The translations under genes were made by a program, and so were the position numbers. Positions 53,912 to 62,740 of a stretch of 64,000 nucleotides of DNA are shown here, piece after piece. Each line of letters starts with the position of its first letter. The stretch's first letter is position 1. The DNA is taken from positions 1 to 64,000 of the forward strand of contig NZ_QDAH01000031.1 in NCBI RefSeq assembly GCF_003075415.1, read 5' to 3'. Source of the stretch: Microvirga sp. KLBC 81. Lineage in GTDB: Bacteria > Pseudomonadota > Alphaproteobacteria > Rhizobiales > Beijerinckiaceae. Under the pieces are notes generated by a model. It ran no database searches, was not told the DNA's origin, and saw only the letters and a list, made by a program, of their open reading frames with translations.

Positions 53912-54837
53912 TGCAAACCTTCCGCACGATCAAGTCCCTGACCCAGTGCCTGAAAGCCTACCGCGCCTCAGGCCTGCGGGTCGGCTTTGTGCCCACCATG
54001 GGTTTCCTGCACGAGGGCCATCGCGCGCTCATCCAGGAGAGCGTCGCGTGCTGCGACATCACCGTGGTGAGCATCTTCGTCAATCCGACCCAGTTCGGCC
54101 CTAACGAGGACCTCGACCGCTATCCCCGAGCGCTGGAGCGGGATCACGAACTCTGCCGCACCGCCGGCGTGAGCCTGATCTTCGCCCCCGACGCCGGCGA
54201 GATCTACCCGCCCGGCTTCCAGACCTCTGTCGAGCCTGGGCCTGTGGCCGAACCGCTGTGCGGCGCCGTCCGACCGGGACATTTTCGGGGTGTGGCCACC
54301 GTGGTCACCAAGCTGTTCCACATCGTCCAGCCGGATGTGGCGTTCTTCGGCCAGAAGGACTTTCAGCAATGCGCCGTGATCCGGCAGCTGGTGCAAGACC
54401 TGAACCTGCCGGTGGAGATCGTGACGGTGCCCACCGTGCGCGAGGCCGACGGGCTGGCGCTCAGCAGCCGCAACAGCTATCTGAGCCCTGCCGATCGCGA
54501 GCGTGCCCGCTGCCTCAGCCAGGGCCTGTTCGCCGCTCAGGCGGCCTTCCAGGCCGGAGAGCGCGATAGCCAGAGGCTGGTCGAGACGGCCCGGGCCCAC
54601 CTGACGGAAGTCGACCAGCTGCAGTACCTTGAGCTGCGGGATGCCAACACGCTGGAATCCATCCAAGGCTCGGTGGAACAACCCGCCGCGCTGTGTGTCG
54701 CCGCCTATATCGGATCCACGCGCCTGATCGACAACGTGCTCCTGACCCCTCCGCCGACAGCTCTGTCCGATCACGAGCTAGAGTTGGTCTCGCATGCAAT
54801 CAATCGGCAGGACACGGTCGCCGCGGAAGGACTGTGA
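53908..54837 (+). CDS. panC: Pantoate-beta-alanine ligase (pantothenate synthetase)
   Basis: 309 residues. It joins pantoate and beta-alanine using ATP. Nucleotidylyltransferase motif PTMGFLHEGHRALI, IFVNPTQFGPNEDL, FGQKDFQQCAVIRQL and the KMSKS-like ALSSRNSYLSP are complete. ATGATG at 53908-53913 overlaps the panB stop, so translation is coupled. About 20 C-terminal residues extend beyond the usual length. Confidence 0.95.
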   Translation: MMQTFRTIKSLTQCLKAYRASGLRVGFVPTMGFLHEGHRALIQESVACCDITVVSIFVNPTQFGPNEDLDRYPRALERDHELCRTAGVSLIFAPDAGEIYPPGFQTSVEPGPVAEPLCGAVRPGHFRGVATVVTKLFHIVQPDVAFFGQKDFQQCAVIRQLVQDLNLPVEIVTVPTVREADGLALSSRNSYLSPADRERARCLSQGLFAAQAAFQAGERDSQRLVETARAHLTEVDQLQYLELRDANTLESIQGSVEQPAALCVAAYIGSTRLIDNVLLTPPPTALSDHELELVSHAINRQDTVAAEGL

Positions 54838-54842
54838 CCGTC

Positions 54843-55535
54843 ATGACGGCACGATCTCAGACCGATGCTCTCATTCAGGACCTGAGCACCCGTCTGATTG
54901 CTGGAGCGACGGCCACCGAAACACTCCTGGCTTGGTGCGATGAGCATGGCCTCTCGCAGGGACCGATCAGCGTCGCGTGCCGTCAGCGGCACGTGCTTGC
55001 AGCCGTGCCGGACGATGTCCGTGCAGCTTTGAGACCCGCCGCAGGCGAAACGGTCCATTTCCGGCAGGTTCAGATCATGCGTGGCCCTCTGCCGCTCGCG
55101 ACGGCGGAGAACTGGTTCGTGCCCCAACGCCTGACGGCCGGCATGAACGATGTTCTGCAAACGACCGATGTGCCGTTTGGGACCGTTGTTGCTCCACTCC
55201 GTCCCTCGCGTCGCACCCTCGCTGCCCGTGCTCAGCCTCCCGCTGTTGATCCGTCTGAGGATCCGTCGCGGCTCAGCGCCTCAGCGCACCCGTCCCAACC
55301 TGCTATCATCCTGGAGCATAAAGCGCTGATCTGCAGCGGGACCGGGACGGCACTGGCGCTCGTGAAGGAGAAGTTTTTCGCCGAACTCGTCTCATTGGCG
55401 GCCGCAAAGCCATTTTTGAGCCGAGATCTCGATGGGAGAGCGCGAGCCGGATCAGCGCCGCAGCATGTGAGGCTGAGCGATGACAACCCAACCGGACCTG
55501 ACGTTTCACGCCTTCCAGGATCCTGGCACGATTGA
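54843..55535 (+). CDS. Chorismate-lyase-like (UbiC/UTRA-fold) protein
   Basis: 230 residues from the ATG six bases after panC. The centre, HFRQVQIMRGPLPLATAENWF followed by VPQRLTAGMNDVLQTTDVPFGTVV, resembles chorismate pyruvate-lyase/DUF98 proteins, in which the Asn-Trp and threonine positions line the ligand pocket. Later LEHKALICSGTGTALALVKE fits the end of that fold. The last 18 codons overlap the next gene in another frame and are probably non-conserved. It might be an aromatic-acid-binding enzyme; activity is not assured because the key charged residues cannot be aligned by eye. Confidence 0.55.
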   Translation: MTARSQTDALIQDLSTRLIAGATATETLLAWCDEHGLSQGPISVACRQRHVLAAVPDDVRAALRPAAGETVHFRQVQIMRGPLPLATAENWFVPQRLTAGMNDVLQTTDVPFGTVVAPLRPSRRTLAARAQPPAVDPSEDPSRLSASAHPSQPAIILEHKALICSGTGTALALVKEKFFAELVSLAAAKPFLSRDLDGRARAGSAPQHVRLSDDNPTGPDVSRLPGSWHD

Positions 55536-55707
55536 GGAGATCCAGGAGCTGGATCACCGGATCCGGTTTGGACCGACGCACACCGGGTGGGTGTCCTTTG
55601 TGGCGCGTCGAGGCCAACGTCCGGCCATCGTTCTCGCGACTGATCGCGAAACCCTGCTCGCGCAGTCGCACAAGCTGGTCGAGCAACGGATTGAGAGGAG
55701 GAGGTGA
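55480..55707 (+). CDS. Small paired protein A, copy 1
   Basis: 75 residues, no known family. It is paralogous to the protein at 62191 (HRIRFGPTHTGWVSFVARRG against YQIRLSPSSLEWMAFVARPK, then AIVLATDRETLLAQ against TLIMAPDRAAALAK). Both have a short beta-rich half followed by a helix ending in a basic or acidic tail. Each is followed at once by a paired protein B. It overlaps the end of the chorismate-lyase-like gene. Confidence 0.65.
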   Translation: MTTQPDLTFHAFQDPGTIEEIQELDHRIRFGPTHTGWVSFVARRGQRPAIVLATDRETLLAQSHKLVEQRIERRR

Positions 55708-55708
55708 G

Positions 55709-55990
55709 GTGAAGGGCTATCATCTTCGGCAGCTGGCGTCCGGCAGCTATGACCTTTTTCTGGGAGAGGAGATCATCGGCAGCGTTGTCCGCTGCGGCAC
55801 GAACGGCAAGAACACCACATGGATTGTTGAGCTTCTGGATGACAGCCCGTCGGCTCCGCGTCCCTCTCCCTTTACAGCGGTCGAGGAGGAATTCGAAACC
55901 TCGGACGAGGTGTGCCGGTGGCTGGGAGGCGCTTCGGTCCGGCCTCTCCGCAAAGGCGATGAAGTGTCGGCACTGCCCGTTCAGCGATGA
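55709..55990 (+). CDS. Small paired protein B, copy 1
   Basis: 93 residues starting with GTG at 55709, directly after GGAGGTGA and one base after the stop of protein A. Motifs shared with copy 2 (62400): Q-L-A-x-G-x-Y-D-L-x-L (HLRQLASGSYDLFLGEEIIG), SVVR-x-G, T-W-x-x-E-L-L, RPSPF and E-V-C-R-W-L-G. No known family; single-domain, soluble, slightly acidic. The conserved pairing suggests that A and B act together. Confidence 0.65.
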   Translation: MKGYHLRQLASGSYDLFLGEEIIGSVVRCGTNGKNTTWIVELLDDSPSAPRPSPFTAVEEEFETSDEVCRWLGGASVRPLRKGDEVSALPVQR

Positions 55991-57480
55991 GATCACCATC
56001 GCATCTCATCGGCCCGTCTCGAATGGCTGCGCCTTAGGCGAAGGGGACTTAAACTGTGCTGGAGGTCATCGTAGCTACAAGCTGTGCTTGCAAGAGTGCG
56101 CACGAGATGTGGAGCGACATCCAAGTCGCGCCGCATGCTAGCACTTGCTAGCTGGGCGATAGGCTCCCCCGAGAGGGCGTCCACTTAGCCTTTATGTTTT
56201 GAACGATGTCATGTTGAGCCACATTGTGAAAGATCGATCCGGAACGATCATTGATCTTCTTCTCGTGGTCTCTGCCTCTTCATCTGCGCTCACTGTCGTC
56301 TACTTATGCTCTCAACTGCCATAGGTATCACCGGAGCAGGCTAGCATCTCATGTCAGAGGCATGAGGTGGGGTGGGGCAGCGGCGTTTCGTCAGCCGGCG
56401 CATGAAATGGCCGTGCTGGTGCTGTAGCATGTGCAGCGTCTGACAAGGCTCCCGTGTAGCCAGATGCTGCCGAGCACTGGGGTCCAATAGGACTCTGACG
56501 CCGTCATGCTTCGTGACAGATGAGAATGTGCGTCACCGCCACAGCTGCTGCAGGGATGAGTGTGTGAAACCGATGAAACATATTCTTCTACCTGCAGTAC
56601 GCTGTGTCGGAAGCATGCATCCAATGCAGCCCTTTCATGAGGCATGTTGCATTGCAAATAGGTCGAATGCAGCCAATATGGGCATTGGCTGATTTCAACG
56701 CGGCACCGCTTTTCTTCCTCCCGGCGCTGCCGTGTCGGCCGTTCCCTCTGGAAGGTTTTGACGTTTTGTCGGACCTCACTTTATGCCGGGCCTTTGGCCC
56801 GGCTTTTTTATTATCTGCCGTACGTGGCCGTGGGCGCGTCTTAGCGAAAAGCTGGACACCAGGCATCGCAACTTTAGTCTCGCTTCGATCGGCAGGTGCT
56901 CACCAGCCCGAACTAACGAGCATGGCTGAACTTGTGCTCGCAACATCGTGGGGCACGTTGGCGTGCATGAGCATGATGCATCGGACCACTGTCTCACTGA
57001 TAGAACCGCGCTGATCATGATCAGAGGCTCGCAGTGTCACGACTGCAACGTCAACTGAAGAGTTTGCGCCATTTCGGCGGAATTACTGTCTTGCTGTGTC
57101 GGCTTCCAGACAGACGCAGAAAAGTTTTCCGATAGAAATCCGGGTATTCCAAGGTACGACACTAGCGGGAAGGCTCATGACCTCGAGAGACTCTGTCATT
57201 CATTGTGAACCAAGACCTCTCCTTGCAGTCATTTCCCAGCCATCCGGTCGCCTGGCCACCTCGTTCTGCCCTGTGTCAGACGCATCATGATCAATGGCGT
57301 CGCGGTTGCTCAGACGTTCGAAGAGCGGGCGAGATCATCCACCTGCAGATCAAGCTCAGGACATAACACTGTCATCCGCTCATGCTCACGGTGGCGCGGC
57401 GCTAATGCATAATCCACTCCGCATCAGGGCGAACAGAGACTTGCCTTGGATCCAGTCATCACCGTCGACAGGAGCTGACT
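55991..57480. other. Long intergenic region before phaC
   Basis: About 1.5 kb without a recognised gene. A minus-strand frame at 56391-56657 is Cys-rich but matches nothing, and other frames are short. The clearest signal is the strong terminator at 56785. The 280 bases before phaC presumably hold its promoter, but no convincing hexamers were picked out. Confidence 0.45.
56785..56809 (+). terminator. Strong rho-independent terminator without an obvious gene
   Basis: Perfect eight-base stem GCCGGGCC/GGCCCGGC with a TTT loop followed by TTTTTTA, oriented rightward. No protein gene precedes it on the plus strand, which raises the possibility of an upstream small RNA. Confidence 0.8.
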
Positions 57481-59289
57481 ATGACCACTGACGGACAATC
57501 TGAGACTTTGGCGAACTCTGGGCTTGCGGTGACAGATCCCTACCGCTTTGCCACCAACATGGCTCGTCTGGTGGCTGAGGCCGGCAAAGCCGCAACAGCC
57601 TACATCCAGCCGCAGATCGGTACCTTGCCTCTGGCGCGGGCCGGTGACATCACGCCAGCTCTGAATACCTTTGCTCAAGTGCAGCAGGCCTGGCTCACAC
57701 AGCCGCGAACGGTCCTCGAGGCCCAGTCCAAACTCTGGCAGGCCTATGTCGATCTCTGGAACTCATCCATGCGCCAGACGCTGGGCATGGAGGGGGTTGA
57801 GGTTACTCCGTCCACTCTCAAGGATACACGCTTCAAGGATCCGGCCTGGACCGAGCACCAGTTCTTCGATGCCCTCAGGCAGTCCTATCTCATCACCTCG
57901 CATTGGGCCGAGCAGCTGGTCGATGCAACGGAAGGTCTTGATCCGGAGATTCAGCACAAGGCCCGCTTTTATACCAAGCAGATCATCAACGCGCTGGCGC
58001 CCTCGAATTGGATCTTCACCAATCCCGAACTCCTGCGCGAGACCTTCGCGTCGGACGGCGAGAACCTCGTGCGCGGTATGCAGTTGTTGGCTGAAGACAT
58101 CGAGCGCGGAGGCGGGCAGCTCAAGATCCGCCAGACCGATCCAACCCAGTTCGAGGTCGGCCGCAATCTCGCCGTCACCCCGGGCAAGGTGATCTATCAG
58201 AATGCCCTCATGCAGCTGATCCAGTATGCGCCGACGACGCAGAAGGTGCTTAAGCGGCCGCTGCTGATCGTGCCACCCTGGATCAACAAGTTCTACATTC
58301 TCGACCTCAACCCGGAGAAGTCGTTCATCCGCTGGGCCGTTGACCAGGGGCACACCGTCTTCATCATCTCCTGGGTCAACCCGGATGAAAGCCTCGCGAC
58401 GAAGTCGTTCGAGGACTACATGCGCGAGGGTATCTTCGCGGCCCTGGACGCCGTCGAGCAGGCCACGGGCGAGAAGGCCGTGAATGCCGTCGGCTACTGC
58501 GTCGGCGGGACGTTGCTCTCGGCAACGCTGGCCTACATGGCAGCAACGGGCGACACGCGCATCAAGAGTGCAACGTTCTTCACCACGCAGGTGGATTTCC
58601 GGCAGGCCGGCGATCTGAAGGTGTTCTCGGACGAGGATCAGATCCGAGCGATCGAGCGCGACATGGCCCAGCGCGGCTATCTCGACAGCAGCAAGATGGC
58701 GAGCGTCTTCAACCTGCTGCGCTCGAACGATCTGATCTGGCCCTACATCATCAACGTCTACCAGAAGGGGCAGGAGCCGCTGCCCTTCGATCTGCTGTAC
58801 TGGAATTCGGATTCGACCCGCATGCCGGCCGCCAACCACAGCTTCTATCTCCGGCGCTGCTATCTGCAGAATGACCTATCGGAGGGCCGGATGGAGTTTG
58901 GCGATACCAGGCTCGATCTGTCGGCGGTGACTATCCCGATCTATCATCTCGCCGCCCGCGAGGATCATATCGCACCACCGCATTCGGTGTTTGCCGGGGC
59001 AGGGCGCCTCGGCGGGCCGGTGACCTTCGTGCTGGCCGGCTCCGGGCACATCGCCGGCGTCATCAACCCTCCATCTCGCGGGCGCTATCAGTACTGGACC
59101 GGCGGAGCGCCGGAGGGATCGCTTGAGACGTGGCTCGACAAGGCCGAGGAGCATCCCGGCTCGTGGTGGCCGCACTGGCGGACTTGGGTGGAGGGGCAGG
59201 ATCGCAGGCGGGTCAAGGCACGGGTGATTGGCGCTGGCGACCTCAAGCCGATCGAAGATGCGCCAGGCAGCTATGTCCGGGCGCAGTAA
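57481..59289 (+). CDS. phaC: Class I poly(3-hydroxyalkanoate) synthase
   Basis: 602 residues. It polymerises (R)-3-hydroxybutyryl-CoA at the granule surface. The lipase-like box GYCVGG holds the catalytic Cys340; Asp495 is in AAREDHIAP and His523 in GSGHIAGV. N-terminal PhaC_N domain motifs ([28 protein letters not shown]) are typical. Length is normal for class I. AGGAG lies seven bases before the ATG. It is followed by phaB 35 bases later. Confidence 0.96.
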   Translation: MTTDGQSETLANSGLAVTDPYRFATNMARLVAEAGKAATAYIQPQIGTLPLARAGDITPALNTFAQVQQAWLTQPRTVLEAQSKLWQAYVDLWNSSMRQTLGMEGVEVTPSTLKDTRFKDPAWTEHQFFDALRQSYLITSHWAEQLVDATEGLDPEIQHKARFYTKQIINALAPSNWIFTNPELLRETFASDGENLVRGMQLLAEDIERGGGQLKIRQTDPTQFEVGRNLAVTPGKVIYQNALMQLIQYAPTTQKVLKRPLLIVPPWINKFYILDLNPEKSFIRWAVDQGHTVFIISWVNPDESLATKSFEDYMREGIFAALDAVEQATGEKAVNAVGYCVGGTLLSATLAYMAATGDTRIKSATFFTTQVDFRQAGDLKVFSDEDQIRAIERDMAQRGYLDSSKMASVFNLLRSNDLIWPYIINVYQKGQEPLPFDLLYWNSDSTRMPAANHSFYLRRCYLQNDLSEGRMEFGDTRLDLSAVTIPIYHLAAREDHIAPPHSVFAGAGRLGGPVTFVLAGSGHIAGVINPPSRGRYQYWTGGAPEGSLETWLDKAEEHPGSWWPHWRTWVEGQDRRRVKARVIGAGDLKPIEDAPGSYVRAQ

Positions 59290-59324
59290 AACAACACGTC
59301 AACCCAGCATGGAGAGGAAACAGC

Positions 59325-60050
59325 ATGGCGCGCGTTGCATTGGTCACCGGAGGCACTCGCGGCATCGGCGCCGCGATCTCGTCGTCCTTGAAACAGGCCG
59401 GCTACAAGGTTGCCGCGAATTATGCCGGCAATGACGAGGCGGCAAACCAGTTCAAGTCAGAAACCGATATTCCCGTTTTCAAATTCGACGTTTCCGATCC
59501 GGCAGCTTGTGAAGCCGGCATCCGGGCCGTGGAAGCAGAACTCGGACCCATCGACGTTCTGGTCAACAACGCGGGCATCACCCGCGACGGCATGTTCCAC
59601 AAGATGACCTTCGATCAGTGGTCCGCCGTGATCCGCACCAATCTCGATTCCATGTTCACCTGCACGCGTCCCGTGATCGAGGGCATGCGCGAGCGCGGGT
59701 TCGGGCGCATCATCGTCATCTCGTCCGTCAACGGTCAGAAGGGCCAGATGGGCCAGGCAAATTACTCCGCCGCGAAAGCCGGTGTGATCGGGTTCGCGAA
59801 AGCGCTCGCGCAGGAGAACGCCAACAAGGGCGTCACCGTCAACGTGATCGCGCCCGGCTACATCGCCACCGAGATGGTGAAGGCCGTTCCGGAAGAGGTG
59901 CTGAAATCCAAGATCCTGCCGCTCATTCCGGTGGGTCGCCTCGGCGAGGCGGAGGAGATTGCGCGCGGTGTGCTGTTCCTCGCCAGCGACGAGGCAGGCT
60001 TCGTGACCGGCTCGACTCTCACCATCAACGGCGGCCAGTACATGGCCTGA
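59325..60050 (+). CDS. phaB: Acetoacetyl-CoA reductase
   Basis: 241-residue NADPH-dependent SDR: VALVTGGTRGIGAAIS, NNAGITRDGMFHKMTFDQW, SSVNGQKGQMGQANYSAAKAG with the catalytic Ser, Tyr and Lys, and GYIATEMVKAVPEEVL. The GQxGQxNYSAAKAG segment is diagnostic of PhaB/FabG-like acetoacetyl-CoA reductases. The ATG at 59325 has GGAGAGGAA upstream. It forms an operon with phaC; no beta-ketothiolase (phaA) is present in the window. Confidence 0.95.
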   Translation: MARVALVTGGTRGIGAAISSSLKQAGYKVAANYAGNDEAANQFKSETDIPVFKFDVSDPAACEAGIRAVEAELGPIDVLVNNAGITRDGMFHKMTFDQWSAVIRTNLDSMFTCTRPVIEGMRERGFGRIIVISSVNGQKGQMGQANYSAAKAGVIGFAKALAQENANKGVTVNVIAPGYIATEMVKAVPEEVLKSKILPLIPVGRLGEAEEIARGVLFLASDEAGFVTGSTLTINGGQYMA

Positions 60051-60126
60051 CCGGATTCGCCGCGTTGCCTGAAAGGGTGCCTCTGATGATCAGATTGCCC
60101 CGACGGGAGCTAGGCCCTGCCCGACA

Positions 60127-60155
60127 GCAAAACGCCCGGCGTCATAGCCGGGCGT
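60127..60155 (-). terminator. Terminator between phaB and the convergent phasin gene
   Basis: Perfect nine-base stem ACGCCCGGC/GCCGGGCGT with a six-base loop. On the minus strand it is followed by TTTTGCTG, so it ends the phasin transcript; it may also stop phaCB readthrough. Confidence 0.8.
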
Positions 60156-60181
60156 GCAAAGCAGGGAGCCGAAGCCTGTCC

Positions 60182-60550
60182 TTACTTGGCGCGGGTCGTG
60201 GGCTTCGCAGGGGCGAAGGTCGACTGCGCGGCAGAGTAGAGGGCACCGAACGGCGCAAAGCTGTCCTGCGCCAGCTTCGTATAGAGATCACGGGTCTTCG
60301 TCGATTGAGCAACGAACCCCGCGTAGGCGTTCTTGACGTAGTCGGTCTGGATCTCGATCGCCTTGTCGAGCGACCTGACGCCCACGAGCTTCTCGAAGGT
60401 GGCGGCGTTCTGCTCCAACGACTTCTTGGCGTAGTCGGCCGTCTCGAAAGCGATCACCTTCGTGCCCGTGGCGGCGACCTCAATCGCCTTCACGGTCGCG
60501 TCGAAACTGTCTTTGCCGAGCTTCTGAACGGCGTCAAACTGCTGGTTCAT
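60182..60550 (-). CDS. Phasin (PHB granule-associated protein)
   Basis: 122 residues of the phasin_2 type: FDAVQKLGKDSFDATVKAIE, FETADYAKKSLEQNAATFEK, VGVRSLDKAIEIQTDYVKNAY and a Pro/Ala/Lys-rich tail. It coats polyhydroxybutyrate granules and controls their number. The ATG at 60550 has GGAG eight bases upstream; the longer GTG frame would run over the operators. It is convergent with phaCB and controlled by the tandem palindromes at 60617-60664. Confidence 0.92.
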   Translation of the reverse strand: MNQQFDAVQKLGKDSFDATVKAIEVAATGTKVIAFETADYAKKSLEQNAATFEKLVGVRSLDKAIEIQTDYVKNAYAGFVAQSTKTRDLYTKLAQDSFAPFGALYSAAQSTFAPAKPTTRAK

Positions 60551-60616
60551 GGGAGTTCTCCAAAACGGGCATGGGCCCTCTAACACGTAGCCGTTCACAA
60601 GTTCGGCTGATCTCTT

Positions 60617-60664
60617 ATTGTGCAGAGCACAATGAATGTCAACGGACATTGTGCAGCGCACAAT
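60617..60664. promoter_or_regulatory. Tandem palindromic operators upstream of the phasin gene
   Basis: Two 17-base near-identical palindromes, ATTGTGCAGAGCACAAT (60617-60633) and ATTGTGCAGCGCACAAT (60648-60664), are spaced 31 bases centre to centre, about three helical turns. They lie 67-114 bases upstream of the phasin start. Position and TGC-N3-GCA core fit binding sites of the PHB-responsive repressor PhaR. Confidence 0.75.
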
Positions 60665-60920
60665 ACCCGCATTCGGGTCTTAATGCGCCGTTTGTTCGGT
60701 CAGCCCGCGATGGCGCTTGCGCCTTCATGCTGCACTGCGATATGAATTGTAGCGCTTCGTGACCGCAGCGACGCCCTTCCAGATGCAAGCCTCACGAAGC
60801 CTGCCTAGTTCAGCGTATCTGTCCAGCGTTCTTTCACCACCCGTGGAGAGATCCAAGCCCGTTGCCGCTGCAGGCTCTGTGCGGTCGATGGTGCCGGATC
60901 CTCCGCCCTTTCTGCGAGGA

Positions 60921-61895
60921 ATGATGACCAACCGAACCATCGGCCAAACTCCGCCTGATAAAGCCAACGAACTCTTTGCCCAGCTGCTTGGCACAGCCAA
61001 CGATGCCGTTGAGGCCCGCGAACAGCTGCTCGCGAGCCTGGCACAGGAGCTGGATCTTCTGGCCACTCTGCAGGAGCAGCACCTCTTTCCGGTGCTGGAG
61101 AACCACCCGGAGACTGCCGAACTCGTCCGTGGGGCGCGAGACGACAACCGGCAGACCAGGGCTCTGCTGGACAAACTCGGGGCCATGCCGAAGGACAGCG
61201 ATGCGTTCCTGGCGAAGGTCGAGGAGCTGAGAAAGGTGTTCCAGCAGCACATCCGCAACGACAAGAACGAACTGCTGCCGGTGGTGCTGAAGGTCTTGAA
61301 CGAGGATGAGGTCGAGGCCGTGGTCGAGAAGGTCGAGGAGGAGATCGCCGAGGCTGCGCGAGCCGCTAGCGACCAGCCGCCGGCGCGGCGCAGGAAGGCC
61401 ACACGGGCACAGCGCACAAGCGGCAACAACCTGCTGGCTGCAGTTGAGGCTGCCCCCGAAGCCGTCCAGGACCTGGAGCAGGAGGTCCAAGCGATGGCTC
61501 AGGCCAGCCGGCGTGCCGGCTCCGAGATCGTCGACCGCGCCACCGAGGTCACTGATCGTCAGGGGCAAGCGGCATCCAACCTGCTGGATCATGCGCCCGA
61601 ATACCTTCAGGCGATCGCCCGCTCCAACAGGATCCTGGCCGGTGGGGCCGGCACGATTGCACTGGAATGGTTCGGCCTCAGGCAGGAGCGCCTGCTGAAG
61701 AACCTGGATGGCATGAATGATCTCCTGGCCTGCCGCTCTTTGCCGGATCTCGTGAGCCTCCAGAGTTCTCTCCTGCGTCAGAACGCCGAGAGCATGATCC
61801 GGAACACGCAGCGTCTTGCGCAGATCTCGGCCCAGATTGCGCAAGAGGCCACTCGGACCATCATGGCTCCCGGGGCTGAGCGGCCCACCGCCTGA
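60921..61895 (+). CDS. Hemerythrin-like and phasin-domain fusion protein
   Basis: 324 residues. The first 150 form a helical HHE/hemerythrin-like domain (LATLQEQHLFPVLENHPETA, VFQQHIRNDKNELLPVVLKV) with candidate iron ligands His, Glu and His. An Ala/Arg-rich linker (ARRRKATRAQR) leads to a C-terminal phasin_2-like domain (RSNRILAGGAGTIALEWFGL, SLPDLVSLQSSLLRQNAESM, SAQIAQEATRTI). The start is uncertain: ATG at 60921 or 60924, or 60888. It is divergent from the phasin gene. A granule-bound oxygen, nitric-oxide or iron sensor is possible but unproven. Confidence 0.75.
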   Translation: MMTNRTIGQTPPDKANELFAQLLGTANDAVEAREQLLASLAQELDLLATLQEQHLFPVLENHPETAELVRGARDDNRQTRALLDKLGAMPKDSDAFLAKVEELRKVFQQHIRNDKNELLPVVLKVLNEDEVEAVVEKVEEEIAEAARAASDQPPARRRKATRAQRTSGNNLLAAVEAAPEAVQDLEQEVQAMAQASRRAGSEIVDRATEVTDRQGQAASNLLDHAPEYLQAIARSNRILAGGAGTIALEWFGLRQERLLKNLDGMNDLLACRSLPDLVSLQSSLLRQNAESMIRNTQRLAQISAQIAQEATRTIMAPGAERPTA

Positions 61896-62034
61896 AGGCT
61901 CTGCATCGAAAGCACTCCCGGCTCTGGCGCCGGGAGTGGGGCAGGCCTCGTCAGAAGACAAACCCTCTCTTGGCCCGCCATGTCCGTGTTGGTATAGCCG
62001 AAGTGCCGACGATCCGGCGTGGTGCCTCGGATCA

Positions 62035-62110
62035 GGGCCTGTAGCTCAATGGTTAGAGCTGGCCGCTCATAACGGTCTGATTGGGGGTTCAAGTCCCTCC
62101 AGGCCCACCA
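62035..62110 (+). tRNA. tRNA with anticodon CAT (Ile2 or Met)
   Basis: Complete cloverleaf: acceptor GGGCCTG/CAGGCCC, D arm GCTC..GAGC, anticodon stem GGCCG/CGGTC with loop CTCATAA, T arm GGGGGTTCAAGTCCC and encoded CCA. The GGGCCTGTAGCTCAATGG opening is more like tRNA-Ile2 (CAU read as lysidine) than elongator tRNA-Met, but the two cannot be separated with certainty here. Confidence 0.93.
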
Positions 62111-62190
62111 CTCACTGGTCCATCCAAGCACGAGGCGGAGACGACAGTCCGGTGTATGCCGTTTGAGAGCCAAGACCTGCTATCACGACC

Positions 62191-62403
62191 ATGACTGACC
62201 CGCATCACCTTCAGCAAGCCGAGCTTGTGGAACACAAGGGCTATCAGATCCGCCTCAGCCCGAGTAGCTTGGAATGGATGGCGTTCGTGGCCCGGCCCAA
62301 GCAGCGCCCGACCCTGATCATGGCTCCGGATCGGGCGGCGGCTCTTGCGAAGGCCTACGCATGGATTGAGGCGCAGCTCGCCTCCGCCAAGGATGCACAG
62401 TGA
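62191..62403 (+). CDS. Small paired protein A, copy 2
   Basis: 70 residues, paralogous to the protein at 55480. VEHKGYQIRLSPSSLEWMAF, VARPKQRPTLIMAPD and a C-terminal helix AAALAKAYAWIEAQLASA are visible. Its stop overlaps the start of protein B (GTGA). It follows the tRNA by 80 bases. Function unknown. Confidence 0.65.
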   Translation: MTDPHHLQQAELVEHKGYQIRLSPSSLEWMAFVARPKQRPTLIMAPDRAAALAKAYAWIEAQLASAKDAQ

Positions 62404-62663
62404 CCTACAGCCTGATCCAGCTCGCACCCGGCGCCTATGATCTGCTCCTGGACGGGGAGATCGTGGCTAGCGTCGTCAGGAGTGGCTTGCGGCAACCCTA
62501 CACCTGGACCGCCGAGCTGCTGGAGGATCTGCCACGGAGCAAGAGGCCTTCTCCGTTCCAGGACCTTGAGCACGATTTCCCGTCCCTGGAAGAGCTGTGT
62601 GCCTGGCTCGGCTCCCCGAAGGTCAAGACCAACAATCGGCGTAGTGGCGCTCAGGGCTTGTGA
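62400..62663 (+). CDS. Small paired protein B, copy 2
   Basis: 87 residues starting GTG at 62400, overlapping protein A by four bases. YSLIQLAPGAYDLLLDGEIV, ASVVRSG, YTWTAELLEDLP, RPSPFQDLEHDF and ELCAWLGSPK match copy 1 at 55709. The coupled arrangement and the conserved pairing at two loci suggest a two-component small-protein unit. No family recognised. Confidence 0.65.
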   Translation: MTYSLIQLAPGAYDLLLDGEIVASVVRSGLRQPYTWTAELLEDLPRSKRPSPFQDLEHDFPSLEELCAWLGSPKVKTNNRRSGAQGL

Positions 62664-62740
62664 GAGTGCGGCGACAGTTGCGCTGCGAGCACCTTGGTCA
62701 CGCGGGAAGCGGTTCATCCGTGCACACCACCTTGTGAAAG

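Noticed and set aside
56391..56657. Cys-rich minus-strand frame of 88 codons
   Set aside because: It contains a CSSCGG motif but no ribosome site and no coding-like third-position bias; not enough support.
56588..56866. Basic minus-strand frame across the terminator at 56785
   Set aside because: Its Lys/Gly/Arg-rich sequence is produced by the terminator hairpin and flanking DNA.
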